Positions 62,682-64,000 of a stretch of DNA of 64,000 nucleotides are shown one piece after another. Both the position numbers and the translations under genes were made by a program. Position 1 is the stretch's first letter, and each line of letters opens with the position of its first letter. The notes under the pieces were generated by a model. That model was not told the DNA's origin. It saw nothing but the letters and a program-made list of their open reading frames with translations, and did no database searches. The DNA is from Onchocerca lupi. Its lineage: Eukaryota > Nematoda > Chromadorea > Rhabditida > Onchocercidae. The stretch lies in contig JAOVVO010000037.1 in NCBI GenBank assembly GCA_028564675.1, positions 178,706 through 242,705 of the forward strand. The letters run 5' to 3'.

Positions 62682-63955
62682 TCATTTCTGATCGGGCTGT
62701 TCCATATCATTAACTGTATGCATCCCATCATCGGCCTCGTCATCCCAATCTTCATCATCCGGTACTCCCTCATATTGCTGATATTCTGTAATTAAATCCT
62801 TGATAGTGTTATCCACTTCCATAAATTCCGCTTCCTCCATTCCTTCGCTTTTGTACCAATGGAAAAAGGTTTTGTGTTGAAACATTGCTGTAAAAAAACA
62901 TTTGAAATATTTTTTTGAATTTTAAAATTTTATTTTAAAACTTTCTTTCTGAAATCTAAAGTAATTTCGCCAATTAAACAAAACAAATTCACAATTTATC
63001 ACTTGTAATCAATTTGAAAGAAATCAACCTGTGTATTTCAATCTGATATTGGCAAATATTTCTTGGATTGCTGTAGTATTAAAAAGAGAAACAGCAGTGT
63101 TCTTGGTTCCGCGTGTAGGGATGTCGCATATACCTAATTTGATGTTCTTTGGAATACATCCAGGGTTCATTGTCATTCGAATATTCGATATTTGAGTTTC
63201 CAAATCCTGAGAAGGAAAATGAAATGATGTTTTAGTGATGTTTAAACGATATTGTAATTTTATACAAATTATTTACTTACGTGCATCGATATTGGTCCAC
63301 GGAACATTGCGGAAGCACCCAGATAACGACCATTTCTTGGATTATAAGTAGTCATCATATAACGTTCGTTAAACAGCTGGAAGAGAATTTTTAGGCATTT
63401 AAACAGACTATTTTTTGACTTCTAAAAGTTTCAAAATCTTTTAAAAATTTCTTAGACTTTTTTTTCTTATAATTTTATTTAATTTCCACATAATCATATT
63501 ATTTACCCGCTTCATTTATATATGATGCATTCCGAATATGACCAATGGATTAACTCAGGTAAAAGCGGTTTTTATGAGTTTTTGAGGAGACAGTGTTGAA
63601 TAAAAAGAAAAAGAGTTATCAAGAAATCTGGGAGAGGAGAAAGCGAAATATTTGTGCCTTGTGTATCTCATTCTAATGATGTCTAAAACAATGAGTAAAT
63701 GCAAAATTACGAAGTTTAAATTGCTAGAATCATATTACTCTAACTTTATGCTTCTAAAAATAACCTGCTGGATCAAACAATTGATGTTGACTAATTCGGA
63801 TTCAGCGAAACTATGAATAGGCAGCGGAGTGCAGCCAAACATCAGAAAGTGAAGTTTCGGGAACGGAATCATGCTAACAGCTAATTCATGCAAATCAGAA
63901 TTCAACTGGCTGGGAAATCGTAAGAAACTGGTTACGCCTGACATCGCCATCGAAG
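62682..63955 (-). CDS. Divergent beta-tubulin, C-terminal half (5' part off the window)
   Basis: Structural GTPase subunit of microtubules. Exons in transcript order: 63955-63765, 63376-63281, 63206-63029, 62887-62682. They join in frame with a TAA and give about 223 residues, half of the usual 445. The residues correspond to beta-tubulin from just before MSGVT onward: SGVTSFLRFPSQLNSDLHEL, IPFPKLHFLMFG, NPRNGRYLGASAMFRGPISM, CDIPTRGTKNTAVS, TTAIQEIFANIR, MFQHKTFFHWYKSEGMEEAE and EYQQYEGV, then an acidic tail ending MEQPDQK. Unusual points: Phe replaces the conserved Cys of the TTCLRF stretch, the M-loop region is rewritten, about three residues are missing where SSYFVEW normally lies, and the tail is long. 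The GTP-binding N-domain is outside the window. It is probably a specialised isotype rather than the main beta-tubulin. Confidence 0.88.
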
Positions 63956-64000
63956 CTCAAAATATCATTTGTCGTTAAGTTTTATTTTGGTTTGAAATGA

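Noticed and set aside
1..64000. CRISPR arrays, bacterial operons, rRNA genes
   Set aside because: No regularly spaced direct repeats, no intact bacterial gene and no rRNA-like sequence were seen; splice-site structure is eukaryotic throughout.

Overview
The window looks like nuclear DNA of a parasitic nematode, most likely a spirurid or filarial-type (clade III) worm. It is strongly AT-rich. Its genes are broken into small exons with nematode-style TTTTCAG or TTNCAG acceptors. The protein repertoire is nematode-like: a TWK potassium channel, an UNC-63-type acetylcholine receptor alpha subunit, epsin, a SMAP ArfGAP and a PLEKHM2-type RUN/PH protein. All gene models were joined by hand from open frames, splice sites and phase, so exon edges are predictions.

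Layout. 1-2432 holds no gene I can support. 2433-5902 (+) is a K2P/TWK channel whose N-terminal exon was not found. About 8.7-10.7 kb (+) is decayed coding sequence; its 10.15-10.68 kb part is a broken gatA (Glu-tRNA(Gln) amidotransferase A) whose wording looks rickettsial or Wolbachia-like. 12173-15070 (-) is a SMAP-type ArfGAP. It is head-to-head with 15835-21012 (+), a PLEKHM2/SKIP-like RUN and PH protein, which is tail-to-tail with 22153-24846 (-), a complete epsin. 28.3-29.2 kb (+) has two orphan exons. 31233-35362 and 36826-38858 (+) are two neighbouring C2H2 zinc-finger genes, the second lacking its 5' end. 40408-44906 (+) is an UNC-63-like nicotinic receptor alpha subunit.

47-61 kb is a transposon zone. 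A Helitron-like element at 50754-54047 (+) still has recognisable ends: 5' TC, 3' hairpins with terminal CTAG, an A/T insertion site and long subterminal inverted repeats. Its Pif1-like helicase is dead. A second dead helicase lies in opposite orientation at about 59.5-60.8 kb, and more fragments lie near 47.3-48.4 kb. Between the two helicases sits an apparently intact Trm9/TRMT9B-like tRNA methyltransferase gene (54396-57256, -), which seems to use a GC-AG intron inside its SAM-binding motif. 62682-63955 (-) is the C-terminal half of a divergent beta-tubulin that runs off the right edge.

Functional links. SMAP and epsin both act in clathrin/Arf-dependent membrane traffic, and PLEKHM2 proteins couple lysosomes to kinesin, so 12-25 kb is a small membrane-traffic neighbourhood. 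TWK and UNC-63 are neuromuscular excitability genes. There is no sign of operon-style spacing between the main genes.

Main oddities: the bacterial-looking gatA relic, the Helitron with asymmetric inverted ends, a frame conflict at one splice junction of the receptor gene, phase conflicts in the middle of the PLEKHM2-like gene, and a nested inverted repeat in the channel gene's large intron.
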